DNA from: Reyranella sp.
GTDB taxonomy: Bacteria; Pseudomonadota; Alphaproteobacteria; Reyranellales; Reyranellaceae
DNA: 64,000 nucleotides
NCBI RefSeq assembly: GCF_004297265.1
Contig: NZ_SCUT01000043.1
Span: 1-64,000 of the forward strand
Direction: 5' to 3'
The notes under the pieces were generated by a model. It searched no databases and was not told the origin of the DNA. It saw only the letters and a program-made list of their open reading frames with translations. Shown here in pieces: positions 33,691 through 42,327 of the stretch; position 1 is the first letter of the stretch, and each line of letters begins with the position of its first letter. Position numbers and translations under genes: made by a program.

Positions 33691-33774
33691 TCAAGGGAGC
33701 GCGCCACTCCAGTGGCGCTCATGTCTTGGTTGTCGACAACGCTTGAGCGCCACTGGAGTGGCGCGCTCCATTGA
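33691..33774. repeat. 84-bp near-perfect palindromic element between convergent genes
   Basis: The arms 33696-33721 and 33744-33769 are perfect 26-bp inverted repeats, extended to 31 bp with one mismatch (33691-33721, 33744-33774). Each arm is itself a hairpin (GCGCCACT with AGTGGCGC around CC or GG). The 22-bp centre contains the perfect 12-bp palindrome GTTGTCGACAAC (33729-33740). It starts 3 nt after one stop and lies 41 nt before the end of the convergent M20 peptidase gene. Possible roles: bidirectional terminator, REP-like repeat or MITE-like remnant. Confidence 0.85.
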
Positions 33775-33815
33775 TGGTCTTCGCTGCACCTTAACCCATC
33801 TTGCCCAGGACGGCC

Positions 33816-34982
33816 CTACTCCAGCGTCTCCAGCAGGCGTGCGCAGAGGTAGGTGCGCGGCTCGAGCGATGAATAATAGATCTGCTCGGTGACGGCGTGA
33901 GCGCCCTTGCCGTCAGCGCCCAGCCCGTCGAGCGTCGGGATGCCGAGTGCCGCGGTGAAGTTGCCGTCGCTGCCGCCGCCGGTCAGCGGCACGTCGTTCA
34001 GCTCCTTGCCGATCTCGCGATAGATCGCCTGTGCCTTCTGGAAGAGATCGGTGATGCCGGCATCCTTCTGGTACGGCGGCCGGTTCATGCCACCCTCGAC
34101 TATGAGCTCGACCTCCTTGCCGATCGGCTCGAGGTTCAGGAACCAGTGCGTCATCTCCTCGGCCAGCTGCATGCTGGGCACGCGCAGGTCGACGTCGATC
34201 GAGCACTCGGCCGGCGTCACGTTGACTCCCGAGCCGCCGCGGATCAGGCCGACGTTGCAGGTGATGCCGCGGGCATAGTCGGTCTTCTCCTCGATGCGCA
34301 CGATCTGGCGGGCGATCTCCAGGATGGCGCTGCGGCCGTCCTCGTGGCGCACGCCGGCATGGGCGGCGCGGCCCCTGGCCGTCAGGGTGAAGCGGCCGAC
34401 GCCCTTGCGCGACGTCACGACCTTGTCGCCGTCGCGGCCGGGCTCCATCACCAGCGCGTATTTGTGGCCCTTGGCGGCTTCCTCGATGCGGGCGCGCGAG
34501 GTCGGGCTGCCGACCTCCTCCTCGGGGATGAACAGAAACGTCACGGGCAACCTGGTCTTCTTCCCCTGGCGGATCAGGTGCCTGAGCGCATAGTAGGCGA
34601 TGTAGCCGCCCGACTTCATGTCGTAGATGCCGGGACCGAAGACGCTGTCGCCTTCCCGGCGGATCTTCAGCTCCTTTTCCTTCATCCCGAGCGGGTGGAC
34701 CGTGTCGAGATGGGCAAGGACCAGAATGCCCTTGCCCTGCCCCGTGCTCCACCCGGCCGGGGTCTTCGCTTCAAGGATGTCGCCGAAGCCGTCACGGCCC
34801 GGCGTGCGCTCCAGGTCGAGGCCAAGGTCGCGGAACTGGCCCTCGACCTTGTCGACCATGACATTGACCGCCTTCGCGTCGTGGCTCGGGCTCTCGATCT
34901 CGATCCACTCGACGATACCCTCCAGGATCTCCTTGGGCTCGATCCTGGGTTCGTTCTTCATGCGCTCGGCAGCCATCGTCAT
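33816..34982 (-). CDS. M20 family metallopeptidase (glutamate carboxypeptidase/CPG2-like)
   Basis: A 388-residue di-zinc hydrolase. Metal sites are visible in LAHLDTVHP (about 91-99), FGPGIYDMKSGG with bridging aspartate, and the catalytic pair EEEVGSP. GRAAHAGVRHEDG opens the dimerisation domain and GGGSDGNF lies near the C-terminus. The pattern fits carboxypeptidase G2-type enzymes, which release C-terminal glutamate from peptides or folates. No signal peptide is seen, so it should be cytoplasmic. GAGAGGA precedes the ATG; a second ATG at 34976 is possible. Confidence 0.88.
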   Translation of the reverse strand: MTMAAERMKNEPRIEPKEILEGIVEWIEIESPSHDAKAVNVMVDKVEGQFRDLGLDLERTPGRDGFGDILEAKTPAGWSTGQGKGILVLAHLDTVHPLGMKEKELKIRREGDSVFGPGIYDMKSGGYIAYYALRHLIRQGKKTRLPVTFLFIPEEEVGSPTSRARIEEAAKGHKYALVMEPGRDGDKVVTSRKGVGRFTLTARGRAAHAGVRHEDGRSAILEIARQIVRIEEKTDYARGITCNVGLIRGGSGVNVTPAECSIDVDLRVPSMQLAEEMTHWFLNLEPIGKEVELIVEGGMNRPPYQKDAGITDLFQKAQAIYREIGKELNDVPLTGGGSDGNFTAALGIPTLDGLGADGKGAHAVTEQIYYSSLEPRTYLCARLLETLE

Positions 34983-34995
34983 CAGTCCTCTCGAC

Positions 34996-35919
34996 TCAGA
35001 TCGGATCCCAGGTGAAGTACTCGGGCGAGCGCTTCAGGTCGGTGAAGAAAGGCTTCATCGACGGCACCGCGTGCTCGGCGATGTCCTCAAGGGTCCAGCC
35101 TTCGGAGTTATGCACGGACCGTACCGGGCGGTTGGCGTTGAACAGCATGATCTCGTTCATGCGCACGCCGAAGATCTGCGAGGTGATGCCCTGCTCCTGG
35201 GCCGAGTCCGACAGGAGGTAGACCGCCATCGGGGCGATCTTGGCCGGGGTCATCTTCTTGGAGCGCTCCAGGCGCGCCTTCTGGGCCTCGGTATCGGCGG
35301 GAATCGTGCCGATCATGCGCGTCCAGGCGAACGGCGAGATGCAGTTGGAGCGGACGTTGAAGGCCGCCATGTCGAGCGCGATCGAGCGCGACAGGCCGAT
35401 GATGCCCATCTTGGCCGCCGAGTAGTTGGCCTGGCCGAAGTTGCCGACGAGGCCCGACGTCGAGGTGAAGTGCACGAAGGCGCCGGACTTCTGTTCCTTG
35501 AAGTAGTTGGCGGCGGCGCGGCTGGTATTGAACGAGCCGTTCAGATGCACGTCGATCACCATCTTCCAGTCCATGTGGCTCATGCGATGGAAGATGCGGT
35601 CGCGCAGGATGCCGGCATTGTTGATGACGCCGTCGATGCGGCCGAAATTCTCGACCGCCGCCTTGACCATGCGCTCGGCGCCGGCGGGATCGGCCACGCT
35701 GTCGCCGTTCGGGACGGCCTGGCCGCCGGCCGCCGCGATCTCGGCGCAGACCTTCTCGGCCGCCGTCGCGCTGCCGCTGCCCTCGCCGTCGACCGCGCCG
35801 CCGAGGTCGTTGACCACGACCTTGGCGCCCTCGCGAGCGGCCAGCAGCGCCATTTCGCGGCCGATGCCGCCGCCCGCGCCGGTCACCAGCACGACCTTGT
35901 CCTTCAGCATGTTCGTCAT
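34996..35919 (-). CDS. Short-chain dehydrogenase (FabG/HSD17B4-like)
   Basis: A 307-residue SDR. GAGGGIGRE is the NAD(P) loop near residue 14, NNAG follows at about 100, and S-x-Y-x3-K is seen as FTSTSGLVGNFGQANYSAAK. The insertion VVVNDLGGAVDGEGSGS after the second strand is typical of the peroxisomal multifunctional enzyme/HSD17B4-like SDRs that act on 3-hydroxyacyl-CoA. The C-terminal extension past the SDR core is about 60 residues. It lies 13 nt upstream of the M20 peptidase gene on the same strand. Confidence 0.88.
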   Translation of the reverse strand: MTNMLKDKVVLVTGAGGGIGREMALLAAREGAKVVVNDLGGAVDGEGSGSATAAEKVCAEIAAAGGQAVPNGDSVADPAGAERMVKAAVENFGRIDGVINNAGILRDRIFHRMSHMDWKMVIDVHLNGSFNTSRAAANYFKEQKSGAFVHFTSTSGLVGNFGQANYSAAKMGIIGLSRSIALDMAAFNVRSNCISPFAWTRMIGTIPADTEAQKARLERSKKMTPAKIAPMAVYLLSDSAQEQGITSQIFGVRMNEIMLFNANRPVRSVHNSEGWTLEDIAEHAVPSMKPFFTDLKRSPEYFTWDPI

Positions 35920-35938
35920 CGTCTTCTCTCTCCCTCTT

Positions 35939-37153
35939 CTAATCATCCAGTTTCGGGGCGCGCGGTTCACCGCGCAACAGTCGTGCGCTCAGCACCGTCG
36001 CGATCGCGAACGGCGTAAGTCCGATCACCATCGGCATCGCGACATAGCGGCTGCCGACCACGGTGAGAGCCGCCACCGCGATCGTGCCCATGGCGCCCAT
36101 GCCCATCTGTGCGAGGCCGGCCAGAGACGAAGCGGTGCCGGCGAGACGCGGATAGAGGCCGACGGCGCCGGCATTGGCGTTGGCGACGATCATGCCCGTG
36201 CCGAAGCTCAGCAACATGTGCGGGCCGACGATTGCCCACCAGGTAACGATGCCGGAGAGCGAAAGAGCCGCCATGCCGACCAGTGCCGCCACGTGAAACC
36301 AGCCCGAGAACATGATGATGTCGACCGGCGCGACCCTGCCGACCAAGCGATTGTTCACGAAGGTGCCGAACGTGAAGCCGCCGACCGAGAGCAGCACGAT
36401 CAGGCCGAACTCGCGGGGGCTGAAGCCCATGCTCTCCTGCAGCACGAAGGGCACGCCTGCCAGCATCCCGAAATTCAGGGCGAAGGCGAAGCCCAGCGGC
36501 AGGATGTGACCGAGGAAACGGCGATCGCGCAGCATTTCGCCCGAGCCGCGCAACAGGCTCGACAGGTCGATCCGCTCGCTGCGGAACTTGTTGGTCTCGC
36601 GCAGGCCCGCCAAGGTCACCAGGAACAGGATTGCGCCGAAGCCGCCGACGAACCAGAAGGTCGCCCGCCAGCTCGACCATTCGCCGAGGAATCCGCCGAT
36701 CGTCGGCGCCAGCGACGGCGCGATGTTCTGGCCGAGCGAGATCCAGCTCATGACCAGCGGCATTTCCTTGAACGTATAGGCATCGCGCGTCAGCGCGCGG
36801 CCCAGCACCGAGCCCGAGGCCGCTCCCAGGCCCTGCAGGATGCGCAACCCGATCAACCCGCCGATCGACGGCGCGAAGGAACAGGCGAAGCTGGTGATCG
36901 CAAAGAACAGGAGGCCGCCCAGCAGGACCGGCCGGCGCCCATAGCGGTCGCTGAGCGGGCCGTAGAAGAGCTGGCCGACCGCGAAGCCCAGCATGTAGGT
37001 GGTCAGCGTCAGTTTCACGTTGTCCGGCGTCGTGAGAAGCTCGTGGCCGACCGACGGCATGACCGGCGTGTAGATGCTCATGGTGAGCGGGCCGAAGCTG
37101 CCCAACGCCACCAGAAGCGCAATGTAGGCAGGCGACCGCGGTGTCAGGTTCAC
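35939..37153 (-). CDS. MFS multidrug transporter, Bcr/CflA family
   Basis: A 404-residue transporter with 12 predicted membrane segments. It has the Bcr/CflA pattern TMSIYTPVMPSVGHELL in segment 1, FYGPLSDRYGRRPVLLGG as motif A, and LRILQGLGAASGSVLGRALTRD in segment 4 to 5. Such proteins export chloramphenicol, bicyclomycin or related compounds, some also export metabolites. It begins with GTG 37153, overlapping the transglutaminase stop (GTGA), so the two are translationally coupled. Confidence 0.87.
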   Translation of the reverse strand: MNLTPRSPAYIALLVALGSFGPLTMSIYTPVMPSVGHELLTTPDNVKLTLTTYMLGFAVGQLFYGPLSDRYGRRPVLLGGLLFFAITSFACSFAPSIGGLIGLRILQGLGAASGSVLGRALTRDAYTFKEMPLVMSWISLGQNIAPSLAPTIGGFLGEWSSWRATFWFVGGFGAILFLVTLAGLRETNKFRSERIDLSSLLRGSGEMLRDRRFLGHILPLGFAFALNFGMLAGVPFVLQESMGFSPREFGLIVLLSVGGFTFGTFVNNRLVGRVAPVDIIMFSGWFHVAALVGMAALSLSGIVTWWAIVGPHMLLSFGTGMIVANANAGAVGLYPRLAGTASSLAGLAQMGMGAMGTIAVAALTVVGSRYVAMPMVIGLTPFAIATVLSARLLRGEPRAPKLDD

Positions 37154-37878
37154 TTGGCTTTCGCCTCTGCTGCGCCCTCAGCGCCGAAATCGCCGCCCAG
37201 CGCCATCTCTTCCTGCGCTTTCGTCATGCGCGGATAGTAGTGGCGGAAGGCGCCGCGGATCTCCTCGAACGGGATGTCGGCGAAGACGCCGCGATAGGCG
37301 AGATATTCCATGTGGCGGCGGCCACTGAGATCGAACGGGTGGTAGATGGAATCGCCCACGGCGTCCCAGTCGAGCGGCTTCAGGCCGAACCTGTCGGTGA
37401 GTTCGCGGTTGAAGGCCGGCGTCGCCTTGACCCAGCGCCCGTCCAGCCAGACGTCGGTGTAGCCGTGATAGTAGAAGACGTCGCTGCCCATCAGCTCCGA
37501 CAGCCGCTTGGTCGTCATGTGGTTGCGCACATCGGCATAGCCCAGCCGCGCCGGAATGCCGGCGGCCCTGCAGACCGCGGCCATGACGCCCGCCTTGTTC
37601 ACGCAGTAGCCGTGCCCGGCCGCCACGGTCGTGCTGGCACGATAGGCCTCGCGTTTCATCGGCGTGTTGTAGGGATCGTAGCGCAGCTCGTCGCGCACCG
37701 CGTAGTACAGACGCAGTGCCTTCTCCCGGTCACTGCCGTCCCCAGCCACGCGCCTTGCGTAGGCCACGATTATCGGGTGTTGTGAATCGATCAAGTCGCC
37801 TGGAAGCCGGTAGGCCTCGAAGCTGGCGCCGTCACGAACGACGTCGTCGGCCGGGGTCTTGAGCGATTCGTAATCCAT
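37150..37878 (-). CDS. Transglutaminase-like protein
   Basis: A 242-residue protein of the cysteine-protease-like transglutaminase fold. AGHGYCVNKAGVMAAVCRAAGIPAR holds the nucleophile C92, and YYHGYTDVWLDGRWVKATPAFN holds H138. The position usually held by the third catalytic residue (Asp in DPT) reads ATPA here, so an alternative triad residue or altered activity is possible. No signal peptide. Its partner is the MFS transporter immediately downstream, coupled by a GTGA overlap; the functional link is unknown. Confidence 0.78.
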   Translation of the reverse strand: MDYESLKTPADDVVRDGASFEAYRLPGDLIDSQHPIIVAYARRVAGDGSDREKALRLYYAVRDELRYDPYNTPMKREAYRASTTVAAGHGYCVNKAGVMAAVCRAAGIPARLGYADVRNHMTTKRLSELMGSDVFYYHGYTDVWLDGRWVKATPAFNRELTDRFGLKPLDWDAVGDSIYHPFDLSGRRHMEYLAYRGVFADIPFEEIRGAFRHYYPRMTKAQEEMALGGDFGAEGAAEAKAK

Positions 37879-37916
37879 GTGCGGCGTTTTCTTTAAGGCA
37901 AGAGGCAGGAAAGTCC

Positions 37917-38414
37917 ATGAGCGACGGCGCGCAATTCACCCATGCGCATATGGTGCGCTTCGAGCGGCACCTTCCCGGCCCGCCCGCGCAGGCGTGGGGC
38001 TATCTGGCGGAGCCCGGCCGCCTCCCCGGCTGGTACGGCGACGGCAGGATCGAGCCGAGAGTGGGTGGCGCCGTGTCGCTGATGGGCGGCCACATCCGCG
38101 GGGTGGTCACGCAATGGCAACCGCCGGGCCGGCTGGCCTACACATGGAACGTGTACAATCCGGGCGACGCGACGTCGCCCTACCCGGAGTCCTATGTGAT
38201 CTTGACTCTGGCGCCGACGGCGGAGGGCACCACCTTCACGCTGGAACACCTGCCCGTGCTGGAGTCGTTCGTGAAGCTGAACGCCATGGGCTGGCACACC
38301 TTCGTCGACATGGTCGACGCCGCCGTCCGCGGCGAGGCGGTGCAGGGACGCGACCACTACATGGCGCAGAACGCCCAACGCTACGGCGTGGATCTGGGGA
38401 ACCGTCCGGGCTGA
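37917..38414 (+). CDS. SRPBCC/AHSA1-like domain protein
   Basis: A 165-residue START-like domain: HMVRFERHLPGPPAQAWGYLAEPGRLPGWYG at the N-terminus, PGRLAYTWN in the middle, and a long C-terminal helix (HTFVDMVDAAVRG) closing the ligand cavity. This is the AHSA1-type layout of small-molecule binding or Hsp90-activator-like proteins. Ligand unknown. It is divergent from the transglutaminase gene by 38 bp and ends 3 nt from the convergent TIGR03032 gene. Confidence 0.8.
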   Translation: MSDGAQFTHAHMVRFERHLPGPPAQAWGYLAEPGRLPGWYGDGRIEPRVGGAVSLMGGHIRGVVTQWQPPGRLAYTWNVYNPGDATSPYPESYVILTLAPTAEGTTFTLEHLPVLESFVKLNAMGWHTFVDMVDAAVRGEAVQGRDHYMAQNAQRYGVDLGNRPG

Positions 38415-38417
38415 TCG

Positions 38418-39482
38418 CTATTCGATCGACACGGTGCGGCGGATCTCATCGCTCTTGAAGCCGATCATCATCGGCCGTGCGAGACCCGGCAGGGCGACGA
38501 GGTCATAGAGTTCATTGACGACGCCCTCGAGCCGCAGCCAGTGCGCGACGTCGCCCGTCCGCGTGTCGATCACGAACACGCCGCAACGCGGGCCGACCCT
38601 GGCGGCGGCCAGACGGTCCTGCAGCGGCAGGCCGGCGAAAGTGCGGTTCTCGCGGGGTTCCGAGAGGCCTACGAGCGCATAGGGGCCGACGAAGTCGAGC
38701 CCGCGGAGATAGCCCGGGCAGAAGGCCAGCGGCTCGAAGCGGCCATTGGCCAGGTCGACCGTGCCCACCTCGCCCGCACCGGAGTTCAGCACCCAGAGCC
38801 TGCCCTCGTGCAGCCGTGGCGAATGGGGCATCGAGAGTCCGCGGCACACCACCTCGCCCGAGGCCACATCGACCACGACACCGCCGCTGGTACGATGCTC
38901 GCGCCAACCGTCGGTAACGTCGGTCTCGGCGACGCAGGTCACATAGGCTGGCTCGCCGTCGCGCATCGCCAGGCCGTTCAGGTGGCAGCGATCCTCCGGC
39001 GCCAGCCGCGAAATGAAAGGCGGCTTCCACAACGGCCTGAAGCTGTGCGTTTCGCTGGTGGTCGCCAGGCAGGAGAACAGCGTGTTGGCGAAAACCAGCC
39101 TGCCGTCGCCGCCGAACGCGACGTCGTGAACGTCGAGATCGGCGGTATAGGTCGCCGACTGCGGCACGAACAGCGCATCGTAGCCGGCGGCGCCGGGCGT
39201 GCCGCGGGCGGCATCGACGAAGCTGCTGATCTGGATCATCGACGCGACGACCAGGCGTGAATCATGGAAGGCCATGCCCATCGGCCGCTCCAGCGTGCGC
39301 TCGAATACCGAGAGCCGCCCCGACTGCCCGTTGGTGCCGACCAGGATGACCTTGCTGCTCTGGTAGGTCGAGATCGCGAGGCTGCCGCCGCTATCGGCCA
39401 ACCAGCTCGGGAACTGCCGCGAGGCGGTTACGACGAAGGCCGGCTTTTCCTGTCCGGCGGGCGGGACTGCAGTATTCTCCAC
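38418..39482 (-). CDS. TIGR03032-like conserved protein of unknown function
   Basis: A 354-residue protein with repeated beta-strand units consistent with a propeller. SWLADSGGSLAISTYQSSKVILVG is typical of the N-terminus of TIGR03032 proteins, and LERPMGMAF, CHLNGLAM and SMPHSPRLHEGRLWVLNSGAGEVG continue the match. No function has been established for the family as far as I know. It starts at GTG 39482 with AAGGTG upstream. Confidence 0.78.
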   Translation of the reverse strand: MENTAVPPAGQEKPAFVVTASRQFPSWLADSGGSLAISTYQSSKVILVGTNGQSGRLSVFERTLERPMGMAFHDSRLVVASMIQISSFVDAARGTPGAAGYDALFVPQSATYTADLDVHDVAFGGDGRLVFANTLFSCLATTSETHSFRPLWKPPFISRLAPEDRCHLNGLAMRDGEPAYVTCVAETDVTDGWREHRTSGGVVVDVASGEVVCRGLSMPHSPRLHEGRLWVLNSGAGEVGTVDLANGRFEPLAFCPGYLRGLDFVGPYALVGLSEPRENRTFAGLPLQDRLAAARVGPRCGVFVIDTRTGDVAHWLRLEGVVNELYDLVALPGLARPMMIGFKSDEIRRTVSIE

Positions 39483-39513
39483 GACGTGCCAGCACCTTAG
39501 ATCAAACGGATGA

Positions 39514-39975
39514 TTACAGCGACGGCGGGGCGTCGGCGTCGGATTTCACCAGGAAATGGGCGTTGGCAGTGGCGACGGGTCGCGATCGGTCCTCCTGCCA
39601 GGCTTCGGCGAAGACGTTGACCATGCGGCGGCCCTGCTTGGTGACCTTGGCGCACGCGATCACGTCGACCGGCCGCGCCGAGCGCAGGTAGTCGACCGTG
39701 ATGTTGACGATCTTCGGCACCGTCTCGGTCTCCGTCTCCCACAGGAGATGGAAGATCGCCGCCATCTCGAGCATCGCGCCCAGGGTGCCGCCATGGATCG
39801 CCGGCAGGAAGGTGTTGCCGATCAGCTCCGGGTGATAGCGCATGCGGGTCAGCAGCTCGCCGGTGCCGTTCTCCGGCGCGATCTGCATCCAGCGCGCATA
39901 AGGGATGGCTTCGGCCAGCCGCGCGACGTTGCCTTCCTTGCGCGCCTCGGCCAAGCGAGTGAGCAGCGCGCTCAT
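39514..39975 (-). CDS. PaaI-type hotdog-fold thioesterase, second of pair
   Basis: A 153-residue hotdog-fold protein. The catalytic helix region is visible as IHGGTLGAMLEMAAI (about 60-74), and the substrate-binding strand as VNITVDYLRSARPVDV. It would hydrolyse acyl- or aryl-CoA thioesters. The start overlaps the preceding thioesterase stop by 4 nt, so the two are probably made together and might form a mixed complex. Confidence 0.83.
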   Translation of the reverse strand: MSALLTRLAEARKEGNVARLAEAIPYARWMQIAPENGTGELLTRMRYHPELIGNTFLPAIHGGTLGAMLEMAAIFHLLWETETETVPKIVNITVDYLRSARPVDVIACAKVTKQGRRMVNVFAEAWQEDRSRPVATANAHFLVKSDADAPPSL

Positions 39976-40448
39976 GGCTTATCTCCCGGCGGCAGCCGCG
40001 TCGGCCTGCCCTTGGTGCCCAGCATGAAAGTACCCGCGGCGGCCGCGATCGGGTCCTTGGCATCGCCATGATGGGCGAAAGCCCGCGTGAAGGCGACCGA
40101 CCGCGTGATGCGATAGCACTCCGCCTCGGCGATCACCGGCTTGCCGGGTTCGGCCGGCCGTACATAGTCGATGCGCAGGTCGAGCGTCGCGAAGGGCTCC
40201 GGCGCCTTCAGCATGGTGGCGACCGACATGCCGCAGCAGCCGTCGAGCATGGCGGTGAGCGGACCGCCCGCCAGCACGCCGGTCTCGGGATTGCCCACGA
40301 ACTCCTCGCGCCAGTCGAGCTGCATCGAGGCGAAGCCACGCGAGGCGCCGATCACCTTCAGGCCCAGCGCCTTGTTGTGCGGGATGTTGTCCGAAAACCA
40401 TTGCTGGAAGAGCGCGATGCGTGCGTCCTTGCTGGTGACAGGAGACAT
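39972..40448 (-). CDS. PaaI-type hotdog-fold thioesterase, first of pair
   Basis: A 158-residue hotdog protein. HNKALGLKVIGASRGFASMQLDW opens the fold; VLAGGPLTAMLDGCCGM is the catalytic helix and DLRIDYVRPAEPGKPV the following strand. It resembles the other gene of the pair in layout but not closely in sequence. GGAG lies 8-11 nt upstream of the ATG. Substrates are probably acyl-CoAs. Confidence 0.84.
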   Translation of the reverse strand: MSPVTSKDARIALFQQWFSDNIPHNKALGLKVIGASRGFASMQLDWREEFVGNPETGVLAGGPLTAMLDGCCGMSVATMLKAPEPFATLDLRIDYVRPAEPGKPVIAEAECYRITRSVAFTRAFAHHGDAKDPIAAAAGTFMLGTKGRPTRLPPGDKP

Positions 40449-40466
40449 GCGATACTCCGGAATGTA

Positions 40467-41000
40467 CTAGCGATATGGCTTGGCGCGCGGATCGAATCCG
40501 ATTTCGAGATGGGTTCCAATTCCGGCGAACTCCGGCAGATCGCGAACCGTCCATGTTTGGATCCGATAGATACCCGGCGGCAGACGAACTTTTACGACTG
40601 TTCGCACATAAACGTCGGAGCGGAAAGCAGATGTGCCTTCCGTCAAGGCCGTTCCCTCAAGGTAGAAGTGGCCAGTCGCTGACTCTGTCTTTGAGCTGAT
40701 CCTGAACCTGATTGGTATCGCAACACCGGGACTACCCATTCGACCGCTGGGAAAACGCGACCCATCGCCGATAAGGGCGGAAATGCGATTCCTTTCTGCC
40801 TGGTCGCCAAACAAAAAGAGCAGGGCCACTTCGTAAACGCGGTTCTCGACTATGCTTATGGTCTGGTCGAGCGCATTGTCCGCCCGCGTTATTTCAAGAG
40901 GAAACTGCGTCCGAGGCGTAGCGTAGGTTTGTGCAGCCGCCTCGAACGGCATCACTACAGCAAGCGCTGCTACCACGATTGAAAATCGAACGCGTCCCAT
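40467..41000 (-). CDS. DUF5625-like exported protein in low-GC DNA
   Basis: A 177-residue protein with a signal peptide (MGRVRFSIVVAALAVVMPFEAAAQ). Later features are VYEVALLFLFG, a GVAIPIRFRI strand and VRLPPGIYRIQTWTVRDLPEFAGI near the end, a pattern I associate with DUF5625-type secreted proteins, although from memory only. GC content in sampled lines is about 53 per cent against the mid-60s nearby, suggesting recent transfer. It is flanked by the thioesterase pair and the acyl-CoA dehydrogenase on the same strand. Confidence 0.6.
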   Translation of the reverse strand: MGRVRFSIVVAALAVVMPFEAAAQTYATPRTQFPLEITRADNALDQTISIVENRVYEVALLFLFGDQAERNRISALIGDGSRFPSGRMGSPGVAIPIRFRISSKTESATGHFYLEGTALTEGTSAFRSDVYVRTVVKVRLPPGIYRIQTWTVRDLPEFAGIGTHLEIGFDPRAKPYR

Positions 41001-41012
41001 TCGGCGATCTTG

Positions 41013-42185
41013 CTAAAACCCCATCTGGCGGGCGGCGAGATCCTTCATGATCTCGGTCGAGCCGCCGCCGATCGACATGACCTTGGTCTCGCGATAGATG
41101 CGCTCGACCTTGGCGCCCCGTAGATAGCCTGCGCCGCCGAAGATCTGCATCGCCTCGTTGGCGCAGAATTCCAGGGTCGAGGTCGCGAGGTTCTTCAGCA
41201 TGCAGATCTCGGCGACCGGCTTCTCGCCCTGCCCGACCCGATACGCCAGCAATTCGAGCGTCGACTTCACGGCGTTGATCCGCATCGCCATGTCGACCAG
41301 CCGGTGGCGCACCACCTGGTTGGCGATCAGCGGCTTGCCGAAGGTGTGGCGCTCGCGCGCATAGGCGATGGCTTCGTCGAGGCAGACCCTGGCATAGCCG
41401 CAGGCGCCGGCCGCCATGCCCAGCCGCTCGGAATTGAAATTCAGCATGATGCCGATGAAGCCGCGATTCTCCTCGCCGATCAGGTTCTCGACCGGCACCT
41501 TCACATTGTCGAAGAAGAGCTGGGCCGTGTCCGACGCCCACCAGCCCATCTTCTTCAGCTTGGTTCGCGCGAAGCCCTCGCGGTCGCGTTCGATCAGGAG
41601 CAGCGAAACACCGCCCGCGCCCGGCCCACCGGTGCGCACCGCCACGGTGTAATAGTCGGCGCGCATCCCCGAAGTGATGAACATCTTGGAGCCGTTGACG
41701 ACATAGTGGTCGCCCTCGCGCCGCGCCGTGGTCTTGAGATTGGCCACGTCGGAGCCGCCGCTGGGCTCGGTGATGGCGAGTGCGCTGATCTTCTCGCCCG
41801 CCAGAACCTCGGGCAGCACCTTGCGCTTCATCCACTCAGGTCCGAGTGCCGCAATGGGGGGCGAGCCGATCGTGTGGCTGTTGAGGCTGGCATTGAGGCC
41901 GCCGCTGCCGTGGCGCGCCATTTCCTCGGCCTTGACGATGCCGAAGAACGGATCGGTCGGGACGCCGCCGTAGGCTTCAGGAAAACCGAGCTGCATCAGA
42001 CCCGCAGCCGAGGCCTTGCGGTAGAGTTCGCGCGGGAATTCCTCGGCCTCGTCCCACTGGTCGACATGTGGCAGGATCTCGCGCTCGACGAAGCGCCGGA
42101 CGGTGCTTCGGAACGCCTCGTGCTCCTCTGTGTAGAACGGCGACGGCGGCCTCCCCGACGGGATGGCCTGCGCGGCGAGCGACAT
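41013..42185 (-). CDS. Acyl-CoA dehydrogenase
   Basis: A 390-residue flavoprotein of the acyl-CoA dehydrogenase family. The FAD/substrate segments are ALAITEPSGGSDVANLKTTA and YVVNGSKMFITSG; a later part has ERHTFGKPLIANQVVRHRL, and the C-terminus has IFGGAGYLRGAKVERIYRETKV, then GGGSTEIM. It removes two hydrogens from acyl-CoA thioesters and passes electrons to ETF. ATG 42185 follows a GGAG; an upstream ATG at 42269 would add residues outside the family pattern. It is divergent from the Liv-type importer operon, a hint that it acts on the imported substrate after CoA ligation. Confidence 0.92.
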   Translation of the reverse strand: MSLAAQAIPSGRPPSPFYTEEHEAFRSTVRRFVEREILPHVDQWDEAEEFPRELYRKASAAGLMQLGFPEAYGGVPTDPFFGIVKAEEMARHGSGGLNASLNSHTIGSPPIAALGPEWMKRKVLPEVLAGEKISALAITEPSGGSDVANLKTTARREGDHYVVNGSKMFITSGMRADYYTVAVRTGGPGAGGVSLLLIERDREGFARTKLKKMGWWASDTAQLFFDNVKVPVENLIGEENRGFIGIMLNFNSERLGMAAGACGYARVCLDEAIAYARERHTFGKPLIANQVVRHRLVDMAMRINAVKSTLELLAYRVGQGEKPVAEICMLKNLATSTLEFCANEAMQIFGGAGYLRGAKVERIYRETKVMSIGGGSTEIMKDLAARQMGF

Positions 42186-42246
42186 GAATTTCTCCGGTAA
42201 CGAGCGTTCGATCGCGCAACAGTACAGCGCGCCGGCTGAAAATCCA

Positions 42247-42276
42247 TTGACTCTCCGCAGCGCCGCCATGTCTTAT
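42247..42276 (+). promoter_or_regulatory. Candidate promoter of the liv operon
   Basis: TTGACT (42247-42252) and TCTTAT (42271-42276) are separated by 18 bp, giving a predicted start about 45 nt before livH. The -35 box matches the consensus at five of six bases. Confidence 0.45.
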
Positions 42277-42327
42277 GATTCAAGTTAAACGCGAAGCCAC
42301 CAAACGGCCGGTTTACAGGGTAGAGGA

